A stretch of 64,000 nt of DNA, taken from JAVKNF01 sp031537795. GTDB lineage: Bacteria > Pseudomonadota > Alphaproteobacteria > Rickettsiales > Deianiraeaceae. Both the position numbers and the translations under genes were made by a program. Positions 1 to 10,103 of this stretch are shown here, in pieces. Numbering within the stretch: the first letter of the stretch is position 1; every line of letters starts with the position of its first letter. Location of the stretch: positions 4,137 to 68,136 of the forward strand of contig JAVKNF010000012.1 of assembly GCA_031537795.1 (NCBI GenBank), read 5' to 3'. The notes below the pieces were generated by a model, which ran no database searches, was not told where the DNA came from, and saw only the letters and a program-made list of their open reading frames with translations.

Positions 1-1
1 T

Positions 2-658
2 AATAAAAAATCTTTATTTTTCTTTTTTATCTTGCAAATTTTTTCAATCTGTAGCACTTATTCTTGGCATTATGCAATACAGTTAATTCCTGTAAATAAT
101 GCAATTTTAATATCATATCTTGGGCCTATTTTTACATCTTTATTAGCATATTTATTTTTCAAAGAAAGCATAAAATTCAATAAAATAATTCTTTTATTTT
201 TAAACATAATTTTAATCTCTTTAATTTATAAATTTCAAAAAGATAATTTTAAAATAGCCTATATATTTATTATGTTTGATGTATTTTTATTTTACGGAAT
301 GATAGCTATTTGTAGTAAAAAATTAAAAGAATTTTCTACAAATTTTTTAATTCTCTCTAGATTCTTTTTTTTAATCCCATTTTCTCTTCTATTTTTAAAA
401 AAATTATCAACTCCAACAATTAAAAACTTTACTCTAATAACAATTTTAACTATAACTGCTACAATTCAAAGATTTTTATTTACATATACTTATCAGAAAT
501 CTGGAATATCATCATTTCAACATTTTAAATATTTCAGTGTAGTGTTTTCAATAATTTTAAGCTATATTTTTCTTTCCGAAGGTCAAAATATCAAAACAAT
601 TATTAGTGTTTTTTTCTTGTTATCTGTAAATTATCTTTATGAAAAATATTCTAAATAG
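2..658 (+). CDS. EamA/DMT-family transporter, 5' end cut by window edge
   Basis: The reading frame is open to the window edge, so the true start lies upstream. A TTG at 32 is only an internal codon. The visible ~218 residues are almost entirely hydrophobic and form about eight membrane segments. The segment around IPVNNAILISYLGPIF, followed by LLAYLFFKESI, matches the end of the first EamA repeat, where a proline-containing helix is followed by a helix ending in Glu. A second, similar end (FQHFKYFSVVFSIIL...FLSEGQ) lies near the C-terminus. The family is drug/metabolite or S-adenosylmethionine-type exporters of the inner membrane; the substrate cannot be read from sequence. About 60-80 N-terminal residues should be missing. 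The gene ends tail-to-tail with the giant minus-strand gene, overlapping it by 8 bp. Confidence 0.7.
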   Translation, partial: NKKSLFFFFILQIFSICSTYSWHYAIQLIPVNNAILISYLGPIFTSLLAYLFFKESIKFNKIILLFLNIILISLIYKFQKDNFKIAYIFIMFDVFLFYGMIAICSKKLKEFSTNFLILSRFFFLIPFSLLFLKKLSTPTIKNFTLITILTITATIQRFLFTYTYQKSGISSFQHFKYFSVVFSIILSYIFLSEGQNIKTIISVFFLLSVNYLYEKYSK

Positions 659-3600
659 AAGAAATATGAGGAATTTTATTAAGATTAATTAAATTAATTT
701 TAGCTGTACTTGAATTACTGGAATTAATTAAATCTGTACTCGAATTTACTAAATTATTATTAAAAATATTAGAATTCGAAATAAAAATAGCTGCCACTGA
801 AAACAAAATCAAAACCGCTATTAAGATTACAAGAGAATCATTATCTTTTTCTTTCGTGAGGTCTGCATCTTGAGGTTCGGAAGCGGTATTTAATATTTGA
901 AAACTATTCTCATTTGGCTGTATATAATTATTTCTAAACTTTTTAATAGGTTTAAAAATATAACTCTCGGAAGCTTTTATTTCCTCTTTTCGACCTCGAA
1001 AAAATATCTTTTTTTCATTTTCTTCATTTTTAAATCTATCTTTTGAGAAATCGTAAATATCTTGCTTATCTTTTTCAAAAGAATCAGGACTGAAAGTAAA
1101 AGATCTTTGCCCTTCTTTTATAGGAATATTTTTATTTTTGTTGTTGATTTTTTCTTTAGTTTTCTTCTTAATTTCTCCTTGTATTTTTTTATATTCCTCA
1201 AAAACATCCATAATTGAAGATAATTGCTCTGTTTTGATTTTTTTAGCAATTTTTTCTTTTCCTATTAAATCTAACACATTTTCAATTTTTAGATCTTGGT
1301 CTTTCAATAAATCTTTAGTCTTCTCTTCAATTCCTCCGTCATCTTTTAAATCTTCTGTTATAGGAGACAATATAGAAGCTAAATCTGCTCTTAATTTTGA
1401 AGTTTTAAGATCTAAAATAGAAGAATTTTTAGGGTTAGGAAATACTGATTTGTTAACAGGAGGATTAGCGTGTTCTTCTTTCTTAAATTCTTCAGCTAAT
1501 TTACCAGCTTTAGATATTAAGATTTCTTTCTTAATATCTTCTGGGTTTTTATTCTTCTCTTTAATATCTCTTATCACGAACCCTATATAAATTTTATTGT
1601 TATTTTCATATTTATCTCTAAAATTTTTATCTGCAATAAAAGATACCGTGTTTCTCTCTGCTTGATAATTCAATCTTTGAGCTCCATCATTCTGTAAATT
1701 TCTTACAATTATATCAAATAATTCTTTAGACGTATCATGTTCAGATTCTAATTTAATTTCAAATTTATTAAAACTAATATGACAAAATGATATTCCGTAG
1801 CTTTTCAAATTTTCTATCATTCTTTCAGAAGGAAAATTTATTTTTATTTTCTCTTTTTTGTTTTTTAGATCCTGCAGATTGACCACACCTTCTGACGTAA
1901 TTCTTTTTGGTGCATTTCTAGTTTCTTGATTCTGTTGATCTGCCAGATCTTCTATTTCCGCTTCTTTATAGAATTTCTTAAGCCCTATTTTAGAATAGGT
2001 ATAGACTCTTTCTTTAAGATCGTAATATTCTTTAAATTTATCTTTATCTTTGAATTCTAAATCAAGAACATTTTGTTCTCCGTTAGAAGCACTCTTGATG
2101 ATATGTTCTATGTTTAAAATTCTCTTCTCTTTCCCTGACAACTTCTCCCATTCATAAAGACTAGAATCAGCATCATCTTGATAATCTTTGCTAGCTAAAG
2201 AAGATTTTAAAGATGATATATTAATATATTGCTCTGTAGATGGAATTAATCTCGAGTCTCCTTCGTTTAAATGTATTTTTGCTTCAACGTTAACATTTCC
2301 ATTCTTTACGGTTTTACTAAATGTTACAGGGAATCTATACTTTACAGTTTGCTCTACCTGAATTTGAGTATCTACATAATCTTTATTTTTTATACAAAAA
2401 TTTTCTCTCTCTTGTAAATTACTAAATGTTATTATTTTCCGACTATCTCCATTTCTAAAATTCCTTACATTAAAATGAGAAACATCTAAAACACCAGAAT
2501 ATAAAACCTCAAGAGGGTTCAGATAATCTGCATAAACTTTAAATTCCTTATATCCTCTATTATCAGGGTCTGGTGTTTCTTCCTTCCAACTATTTGTTTC
2601 CAAGATACCAGTTAAAATAAAAAGATTTTCTTCTGATTTATATTTTTCTTTTTCTCTATTTTCTAAATTCTCAATATAAATTTCTTTATAACCTAAAACA
2701 GAACCTCCATCAACTGAACTTACTTTATTATTTAAGACAATCGAAATAGGCTTCTCGGTCAAAGATTCCAAGACTGATTCAAAGTCTACAACATTTCTAT
2801 CTGAATCAATCGTACTTGTTGTTGATTTATCTTCTGGGTTTTCTTGTTTTGATTTATAATTTTCTTCAACTCTTGATCTGATATCTTCTATATCTTTGAT
2901 GTATTTTTCTTTCAGGCAAGCTTCATTTACTAATAATTGAGGAAGAATCCTATTACATAACGCAACATGTAAAAGATTTAAATCTTCTGGGTTTTCAGTA
3001 AAAAGTATATCTTTATAATCTTGTTGAAATTGCGAGAAGATTATTTTTGAATTTTCTATTAAAGAGCTTTCATTTTCCGCATCAAATTTTTTATTATTGT
3101 TTATCACCTCTTTTAATAAAATTAAATAATATAAAGTTAATTTGTCAAAAATTCTTGATTTCTTTCTTTTTTCTCTAGCGGTTTCAACTGTTTTTTTGCT
3201 ATTTTTTTCATAGCATTCTTTTATAGCTTCGAAAGCATTTTTAGATCTATAGTTATCACTTTTATTATCTTTTAACAATGTATATGTATCTCCTTTTGCA
3301 CCTCTTCTACCAGATCTACCTAGTACTTGAATATATTCTCTCCAAGTAATATCTTTTGCACAATTTATTATCATCAAACCATCTTTATGTCTAGGCTTCC
3401 AATCTGTTCCCCTTCCAACTAAACCAGTACCTATAACTATAGAGTTATTTTTCATTACTTCTTCTATTTTTCCCTCTCTTTCTTTATCTGTTTCTTTTCC
3501 TGTTATTTCTATAACACTGCCTCCAATCAATTTTTTAATTTCTTTTAAATGATTAATATTGTCAACAATTATCAAAACTGGTTGAAGTTTTCCATTATCG

Positions 3601-6600
3601 TTTCTTCTTTGTTCTTTTAAAATGTGTTTTAAATTTTTTTCAAAATCTTCATCACTTTCAGCAAAATAAGGACATATATCTTCTCTTTGAAAAGGTTGAG
3701 AAATTGGAATCTGAATTGTATCTATATTACTAAACTTTAATTCTGCTTCAGTTCCTAAAGTCCCTGAAATTCCCATACAGGAATTTGAATACTCTAACAA
3801 TTGAGCTATAGAACCCTTTGTATAAGTATTTGTTTGTTTTTCTTGTATAAAAATTTCATTTTTCTCTCGTTCTAAATGTTTTGTTAAAGTTTGATGAACA
3901 TAATCTCCCCATTTCCCTGAAACCAATTCACCTGTAGATTTTGATATAATTTTTACAATTTTTCTTTTTACTTCAAAACCATTTTCAAAAGAATTCGCTT
4001 CAATAATTGCATAATCTTTATCTTCTATTAAATGTTTTATTTTATCTCTTGCTTTAAGCATTCTTGTTATTTGCTCTTCTGCTTTCTCTTCATTACCAAA
4101 TATTTTAGTCAGGCCTGCGTATAAATCTTTCGGAATTAATTCTATCAATTGCTTTGAATCTTTAATATTTTCTGTTCCTGTAGTTGATTTGATTTTATCT
4201 ATATAATAAATAATATCTGATATTAATTTGTCTGCATTGCTTTCATTTTCGCAAGTTGCTTGCCATACAGTGCCTGCAAAATCTATAGATGTATCGACTT
4301 CGTCTAATAAAGTGAACATCTTATCTCTCTTTGCAATATTTCTTCTTTCTAATTCACATTCCTCAAATCTTTTATCTTCTAATAGAAAAAATATATCTGA
4401 AGGAATTCCATAAAATATACAGGGTTTTTTATTTAGAAGTTCTTTTGTTTTGGTTAAATTACCGGAGCCTACAACAGAGGTATTTTCTATTCCTATAAAG
4501 TTATAAAATTCTTTGCTTTCTCGTAATCCTGCTCTTGCCAAGTCTGAAGTTGAAGATGTTAAAAAAGTTGTATTCTGTGTTAAAGCTTTAAATGCAGCTG
4601 TTATACCTCCTATTACTGTTTTGCCCTGCCCTGTTGATATCTCTAGATTTACTTTTGTGGTTTCTTCCTCTGTTCCTAAAATTATAGAGCTAATTTGCAT
4701 TAAATCTGGGTATATTTTACCTGAAACTCTATAATAGCTTTCAAATAATAAGGCATATAATTCAGTTTTAGCTCCAGCTTTTGTATAAGCGTTTCCACCT
4801 GAAGAAGAAAGAACTGTAGAGCAATGTTTTATTTTTTTCTGAATCTCAACATCTGTTAAATTGTATACTTCTTCGGCTATTGCATTTATAGAGTAGATTC
4901 TATTTTTCAAACTCTCAACTAAATTAGGGTCTTTTTTGCCATATAATTTTTTTAATAAATCAACAAACCCTATTTGATGCAAGGAATTGTCTTTTTTAAA
5001 ATTTCTTTTGCCGTTTTTATTTCTCTGCCATCTTCTAGTCAAACTTTCTAGTTCAATATTTACTCTCTCTCTTTCTTTTTGATATTCTATTTTATTGGTT
5101 TTATATCTTTCTACTTTATCTTTCATTTTTTGAGAGAAAAAATATTCATTATTATCTAAAAGATTCTTTAAAAAACTATCAAATACTTCTTTGCCTAAAG
5201 CTTTCGTTTTGAAAAACTCTTCAATTGTATACCCGATAAAATGATTGCTTCTTGAGCCTATAAATTCTTTAAAAGTTTTCTTTTTATTGTCAGACGGATC
5301 TAATACAAGAAGATCACCAATGTATTGACTCTTTATATTATTATAAATTGCACTATATCTTGTAATATCAGATAAAACATAAGTAAGATTTTCCGTTGCA
5401 ACCAATTCTAGTTGATCTTCCCTAACAGGGCATATTGGTCTTATTAAAAATGTAATTTTATCATATATTGAATTAAAAAAATCTCTTTTTTTGCTATCAC
5501 TTTTTAGAGATTCTATTATTGTCTGCTTTAAATCAGGTGTATAACCTGAATAATTAAGTACTGTTTTTATTTTTTCAAGTAATTCTTTACCTGATTCGAT
5601 ATCTCCAATCTCTTCAGATTTTAAGAATCCAATTAATATATCTTTATACTGTAAATATTCTTCTGTAAATAATTTATAGAAAAACCCTAAATTTTGCTCA
5701 CTATAGATTCTTTCTAAATCATCTTTATTTAATTTTTTTGCTTCCGAATTAATAAGTTCTATAAGTTGGATGTAAGTCTTAATAGATATTTCTTTAGTAT
5801 CTGGATTATTACACGATACGAGCAATGCAGAAAGTGCATTAAATTTTTGACCTTCTACAAATAAAGCAAGATGTTCTTTAAAAATTAATGGGTTATATTT
5901 TATTTTTCTACTTCTTAATTTAGATTCAATAGTCTCAATAATCTTAATATGCTTTTGAATTTCATTTATATTGTTGCCTTTTAGAATTACTCTTTTTTGT
6001 TCAAAAGTTAAATATTTTGAATTGTAAATTATAAGATCTGCATCTTTTTCTTTAGTTGAAATCAGTAAATTATAATCAAAAAATAGAGGTTTTACAGCTC
6101 TATTTTTTTCATAAAGTGTATTAATGTATTTTAAATTATCTTCTTTTGTTGCTTCTTTTAAACTATTAACAATTTCAATTACTCTGTTTGGTTCATTTTT
6201 ATATATATTAAAAGATAAAGCTAATTTATTTAAGATGAAATCATTTGATGCTTGATTATTAGAAGAATAAACTAGATCACGAATTTCTTCTAATTTGCAT
6301 TTTTCAGAATGAGATAAAACTTTACCTCTTAATTCAAATGTTCTTATAAATACTAGGTTAAAAAGATCTTTTTTAATTTTATCATCTTGATTTCCACTAT
6401 ATACAATAAAGATTCCTGTAGATAAGCTATGTATTTTGAAATCTGGATAATGCATTAATATATTTCTTATGCTTTCTCCTTCGTTGAAGAAATATGCTCC
6501 ATTTTCACCTGATATTTCGATGCAATTTTGGCTGAAATTAAACTCTCTAATATTTTCTGGAATATCTGAATCACTTTTCAACTTATATTTAAATATATCT

Positions 6601-9600
6601 TTAGGAATATCTTTCAACTCAGGATTCGAAAGTGAGAATGTACAAGCTACAATTCTTTTCTCTATTTCAGTGTATTTTTTATTTTTGTTATTTATTAAAT
6701 TTTTGATATATTCTATTTTATCTAATATGTTAACATTTTTATTATTTTTTTTATTATTTAAAACTCTTAAATTATGAAATATTATCTTCCAAGGAAGCCA
6801 TTCGTGATTTGTTACTGAGCTTTCCCTAAAGATATCATTAATAACATCAAGGAATCTTTTATTATCTCTTATTAGAATTAAAATATTCAACAAATCATCA
6901 AAAGGCGGGTTCAGAAAATGTAATTTATTTAGCAATTCTTTTACAGCTTCAGTATTAATATCTCTTTTTCTTATTTTCCTTATTTCTTCTAATACAAAGT
7001 TCTCATCTTTTATTACAGGGAACTCAATTAATAATTTTAATAAATCTATTGAAACATCCTCATCTTTTTCTAGAACTTTACAAATCTTCAAGCCTGTCTC
7101 CAAGCTCATTTTTATTCTCGGCTCCCCAGTAATAGTTTTTGTGGCTAAATGTCTTAAAAATAAAGCTTGCAACTCCTCAAAAGAGGCAACTTTATTTCTT
7201 GGGTTTGTACTTGATATTGAATCTTGCAATGTTTTTAAACTAACTTTATATGTAAATTCTCCTTTTTCTTCGAGCCTTCTTCTGTCTTTAAATAACATTT
7301 CAGGATAGATGGAATCAAATTTATCATATTTCATTGCATAATACAATGAATTATCTGAACTCAAATCTATAGAGCCATTCAAACAATTATCTAAAAATTC
7401 CTGATCTTTCATTATATCTTTAGTTTTACGTCTTTTTTTCATTAAATCCAGAATATCTAAAATTCTAAACAAGAAAGATTCTGGGTTTTTGATATCTTCT
7501 GAAATGTTAATTGTACCTAACACTAAACCTCTTTTTTTTATTTCATTAATGAAGGATGCAAAAGATCTAAATAATGCAAAATCATTAGATTTTTTAAGTA
7601 ATGCTTTATACAATTCAGCGTTGTTACCAGTTATATCTATCATTCCATAAAGCTCATTAACATAACCTTCTGCAATAGTATCTTTTATTGTGTATATATC
7701 TCTCGTTATCAATCTTAAATTTTGATTCCCAAGGTATAATTTATTACTTAGATTTTCAGGAATCTTTTTAATTTTTTCAATCTTTTTAACTTGAAAATCC
7801 TTAACTTTACATCTCCTTCTAAAGGTTGGTCTTAAATTATATCTTTGATTGATTGAAACCTTTCTTGCGTCATAATCTAGAATTAATTTTTCACCACTTT
7901 TTACAAAATAAAAACCCTGTGGCAATGCATTTTTACAAATATTACCACTGAAGGAACCTTTCTCTCTGTGTGTTAATAAAATTGATAAAGCTTTTTTTGT
8001 TATAGAAGTAATCTTTTTTTGAAAAATAAATCCTTCTTCTTCTTCTGTATGACCTACGATATCATCGTAAAACTCTTTCAAAGAAACATCAGAGTGTCCT
8101 GATCTGTCCAATTTATCTCTTAATTTTTGAGAAATTTGCAATTTTGTTTTAATATTTTTATCATTATAAACATTATTTATTGTATTTCTCGTTACAAGAT
8201 CTTCAGATTTAATTCCGCTACTTGATTCCTCTTCTTCTTCTTCTTCCTCTTCTTCTTCTTCTTCCTCTTCTTCTTGATTACATTCCATTTCTAAATTCGG
8301 AATAATATTTTTGTGTATTTTGGAAAACTGCTCCTTTTGTTTAATTTTTTCTTGAGTTATCTTTTTTAATTCTTGCTCTGTTTCATCTGCCTCTAATTCA
8401 ATTTTTTTATAATTTATATTGCTTGTTATTTCTTCTTGCTCTGGAATATTATATGGAAGTTCTTGAGATTTCCCAAAAATATCAATTTTCACACTAAGTG
8501 GCAATTTAAGATTATCAATTAAAGTTTTAATGCCATTTATTTTTTCTTCAGAAAGCCCTGGGGTGTTAATTTTCAAAACAACTCTTTGAAACCCTAGTTC
8601 TGTTAAAGATTTTAACATAGAGCTTACTTTTAGTTTTTCTTTGTTATTAAATTCTCTTGATATATCCTCGTATTCAATTATTAATTCATTTATCGGTATC
8701 TTATTCTTTGTTATTTTGTTTTCTTTTTGTTTTTTTACAATATACTCTAGTTGTCTTTCTAATCCACTTTCCTTGTTTGGCCTTATAGTTAAACTATCTA
8801 TATGTGAAGCCTGATTTTCTATTGCAGCTTCAAGAAAATATCTTATTCCGAGTGAATCTCTCGGTATTTTTAAATATATATCCTTTTTTCCTTCATCTGA
8901 AATATTTAAAGAAGCATTTCTGTATTCTATATCAAAAAGCCCGTAGAATAAATCTTTAAAATTAGTATAATCTTTTCCTGTTTCTCTTTCTTGAACCGCT
9001 TTCACGGTTTGAGCAATTGATTTATATCTTGATGTGGAGCATTTTTCTAAAAATAAATCTTTATATTTAATAACAAAATTACAAAGCATCTCCTCTAATT
9101 CTGGCTCTAAAGTTTCAGGTAACATTAAATTAATTTCATGTTTCTTTTCAGTAAATCTATAGAATTTAGTATAGATGATATTATTTTTTTCTTTGTGTAT
9201 AACATTAATATTTACTATATCTTCAGTATTTATGATATACTCCAGCATTGATATTTTAATAGATAATATATCTTTTTGATTTGAAAATCCTGTAGTATCA
9301 AACCCAGATAAAGCGCCAAAAGTAGATTTATATCTTTTTTCTTCATACAATAAACCGTTCAAATGTTTAATTAAATTTCTCTCTGGGTGATATTTTTCTT
9401 TGTTCGATATAGGAAATATAAAATCTGACAGAGTAACCGCAGAAAAAGGCATTTTTATTGCATTTCTTATTTCATTTTCTTTCTGGTTAATATCTAACAT
9501 CTCTAAAAAGGGATAATCTTTAATAAGAGTTTCAAATTCATCATCATTTAATTCTTGACTCTTGAAAGATTCTAAATTCGTTCTTGCATTCTCCTTTTCT

Positions 9601-10025
9601 TTCTTGCTGTAAATTCTACTGTCTCCACCTTTATTAGTTCCTTGCACAAAGTTAAATTCTTCTTCTGCGACAAAATTCAAAAAATATTTAATTTTTTTCT
9701 TTTTTGCATTCTTTATAAAATCCTCTAGAGATTCAAGTTTTTGATCGTTTTCTTTAAAAGATTTTTCAAAAAATTTATTAAATTCTTGTTCATTTTTAAA
9801 TAATTTTTTATTGTTAACTTCTTTTTGTATTAGAATTTTTATTTCTTCTTTTTTTAAATTTATATTTTTTTGTTTTAAGATATAAATTATGTCTTCAAAA
9901 TTTAACCCACTATTTAATAGATTTTCTAAATTTAGATTTGCACTCTGCAAATATGTATTAATAGTTGTATTTTTATCTTGCAATTGATTAAGGTTAAGAG
10001 TAAAGGTACTTTGATTTACATTCAT
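651..10025 (-). CDS. Giant protein with SecA-like ATPase core and C-terminal membrane anchor
   Basis: A single uninterrupted frame of 3124 codons. A SecA-like motor is visible. Walker A (STGQGKT) lies near residue 1797 and a DEVD Walker B near 1909. A GISGTLGTEAE segment resembles the SecA GMTGTA.TE motif. Helicase motifs VGRGTDW (about 2204) and LGRSGRRGAKGD (about 2237) correspond to SecA AGRGTD and RGRAGRQGD. The ~1750 residues before the core are mostly charged and helical, with beta-alpha, leucine-rich-like stretches at about 400-540 and a glutamate run near 585-600. One hydrophobic helix (ILIAVLILFSVAAIFI) at about 3062-3084 could anchor the protein near its C-terminus; no N-terminal signal peptide is seen. 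It is far too long to be housekeeping SecA (about 900 residues) and lacks SecA's usual N-terminal layout. The function is unknown. A very large translocase-like or secreted effector-like ATPase is possible, but that is inference. Confidence 0.8.
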   Translation of the reverse strand: MNVNQSTFTLNLNQLQDKNTTINTYLQSANLNLENLLNSGLNFEDIIYILKQKNINLKKEEIKILIQKEVNNKKLFKNEQEFNKFFEKSFKENDQKLESLEDFIKNAKKKKIKYFLNFVAEEEFNFVQGTNKGGDSRIYSKKEKENARTNLESFKSQELNDDEFETLIKDYPFLEMLDINQKENEIRNAIKMPFSAVTLSDFIFPISNKEKYHPERNLIKHLNGLLYEEKRYKSTFGALSGFDTTGFSNQKDILSIKISMLEYIINTEDIVNINVIHKEKNNIIYTKFYRFTEKKHEINLMLPETLEPELEEMLCNFVIKYKDLFLEKCSTSRYKSIAQTVKAVQERETGKDYTNFKDLFYGLFDIEYRNASLNISDEGKKDIYLKIPRDSLGIRYFLEAAIENQASHIDSLTIRPNKESGLERQLEYIVKKQKENKITKNKIPINELIIEYEDISREFNNKEKLKVSSMLKSLTELGFQRVVLKINTPGLSEEKINGIKTLIDNLKLPLSVKIDIFGKSQELPYNIPEQEEITSNINYKKIELEADETEQELKKITQEKIKQKEQFSKIHKNIIPNLEMECNQEEEEEEEEEEEEEEEESSSGIKSEDLVTRNTINNVYNDKNIKTKLQISQKLRDKLDRSGHSDVSLKEFYDDIVGHTEEEEGFIFQKKITSITKKALSILLTHREKGSFSGNICKNALPQGFYFVKSGEKLILDYDARKVSINQRYNLRPTFRRRCKVKDFQVKKIEKIKKIPENLSNKLYLGNQNLRLITRDIYTIKDTIAEGYVNELYGMIDITGNNAELYKALLKKSNDFALFRSFASFINEIKKRGLVLGTINISEDIKNPESFLFRILDILDLMKKRRKTKDIMKDQEFLDNCLNGSIDLSSDNSLYYAMKYDKFDSIYPEMLFKDRRRLEEKGEFTYKVSLKTLQDSISSTNPRNKVASFEELQALFLRHLATKTITGEPRIKMSLETGLKICKVLEKDEDVSIDLLKLLIEFPVIKDENFVLEEIRKIRKRDINTEAVKELLNKLHFLNPPFDDLLNILILIRDNKRFLDVINDIFRESSVTNHEWLPWKIIFHNLRVLNNKKNNKNVNILDKIEYIKNLINNKNKKYTEIEKRIVACTFSLSNPELKDIPKDIFKYKLKSDSDIPENIREFNFSQNCIEISGENGAYFFNEGESIRNILMHYPDFKIHSLSTGIFIVYSGNQDDKIKKDLFNLVFIRTFELRGKVLSHSEKCKLEEIRDLVYSSNNQASNDFILNKLALSFNIYKNEPNRVIEIVNSLKEATKEDNLKYINTLYEKNRAVKPLFFDYNLLISTKEKDADLIIYNSKYLTFEQKRVILKGNNINEIQKHIKIIETIESKLRSRKIKYNPLIFKEHLALFVEGQKFNALSALLVSCNNPDTKEISIKTYIQLIELINSEAKKLNKDDLERIYSEQNLGFFYKLFTEEYLQYKDILIGFLKSEEIGDIESGKELLEKIKTVLNYSGYTPDLKQTIIESLKSDSKKRDFFNSIYDKITFLIRPICPVREDQLELVATENLTYVLSDITRYSAIYNNIKSQYIGDLLVLDPSDNKKKTFKEFIGSRSNHFIGYTIEEFFKTKALGKEVFDSFLKNLLDNNEYFFSQKMKDKVERYKTNKIEYQKERERVNIELESLTRRWQRNKNGKRNFKKDNSLHQIGFVDLLKKLYGKKDPNLVESLKNRIYSINAIAEEVYNLTDVEIQKKIKHCSTVLSSSGGNAYTKAGAKTELYALLFESYYRVSGKIYPDLMQISSIILGTEEETTKVNLEISTGQGKTVIGGITAAFKALTQNTTFLTSSTSDLARAGLRESKEFYNFIGIENTSVVGSGNLTKTKELLNKKPCIFYGIPSDIFFLLEDKRFEECELERRNIAKRDKMFTLLDEVDTSIDFAGTVWQATCENESNADKLISDIIYYIDKIKSTTGTENIKDSKQLIELIPKDLYAGLTKIFGNEEKAEEQITRMLKARDKIKHLIEDKDYAIIEANSFENGFEVKRKIVKIISKSTGELVSGKWGDYVHQTLTKHLEREKNEIFIQEKQTNTYTKGSIAQLLEYSNSCMGISGTLGTEAELKFSNIDTIQIPISQPFQREDICPYFAESDEDFEKNLKHILKEQRRNDNGKLQPVLIIVDNINHLKEIKKLIGGSVIEITGKETDKEREGKIEEVMKNNSIVIGTGLVGRGTDWKPRHKDGLMIINCAKDITWREYIQVLGRSGRRGAKGDTYTLLKDNKSDNYRSKNAFEAIKECYEKNSKKTVETAREKRKKSRIFDKLTLYYLILLKEVINNNKKFDAENESSLIENSKIIFSQFQQDYKDILFTENPEDLNLLHVALCNRILPQLLVNEACLKEKYIKDIEDIRSRVEENYKSKQENPEDKSTTSTIDSDRNVVDFESVLESLTEKPISIVLNNKVSSVDGGSVLGYKEIYIENLENREKEKYKSEENLFILTGILETNSWKEETPDPDNRGYKEFKVYADYLNPLEVLYSGVLDVSHFNVRNFRNGDSRKIITFSNLQERENFCIKNKDYVDTQIQVEQTVKYRFPVTFSKTVKNGNVNVEAKIHLNEGDSRLIPSTEQYINISSLKSSLASKDYQDDADSSLYEWEKLSGKEKRILNIEHIIKSASNGEQNVLDLEFKDKDKFKEYYDLKERVYTYSKIGLKKFYKEAEIEDLADQQNQETRNAPKRITSEGVVNLQDLKNKKEKIKINFPSERMIENLKSYGISFCHISFNKFEIKLESEHDTSKELFDIIVRNLQNDGAQRLNYQAERNTVSFIADKNFRDKYENNNKIYIGFVIRDIKEKNKNPEDIKKEILISKAGKLAEEFKKEEHANPPVNKSVFPNPKNSSILDLKTSKLRADLASILSPITEDLKDDGGIEEKTKDLLKDQDLKIENVLDLIGKEKIAKKIKTEQLSSIMDVFEEYKKIQGEIKKKTKEKINNKNKNIPIKEGQRSFTFSPDSFEKDKQDIYDFSKDRFKNEENEKKIFFRGRKEEIKASESYIFKPIKKFRNNYIQPNENSFQILNTASEPQDADLTKEKDNDSLVILIAVLILFSVAAIFISNSNIFNNNLVNSSTDLINSSNSSTAKINLINLNKIPHISSI
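8228..8278 (-). repeat. Polyglutamate-encoding (GAA/GAG)n tract inside the giant gene
   Basis: About 16 consecutive Glu codons. On the plus strand the tract reads as TTC/CTC triplets, with CTC recurring every sixth codon, so it is partly an 18-bp-period repeat. It separates the helical N-terminal region from the rest of the giant protein and is followed by three serines. Triplet slippage here would change length without shifting frame. Confidence 0.9.
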
Positions 10026-10103
10026 AACTCTTCATTTTACAATATTTATAATAAAATTCAAGAATTTAATTGCAAAATATAATAATTCTAAAAAAATAAG
10101 AAA

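Noticed and set aside
1138..6777. Several open frames of 60-150 codons on the plus strand opposite the giant gene
   Set aside because: They are antisense shadows of a long, clearly coding minus-strand frame, with no recognisable domains or start signals.
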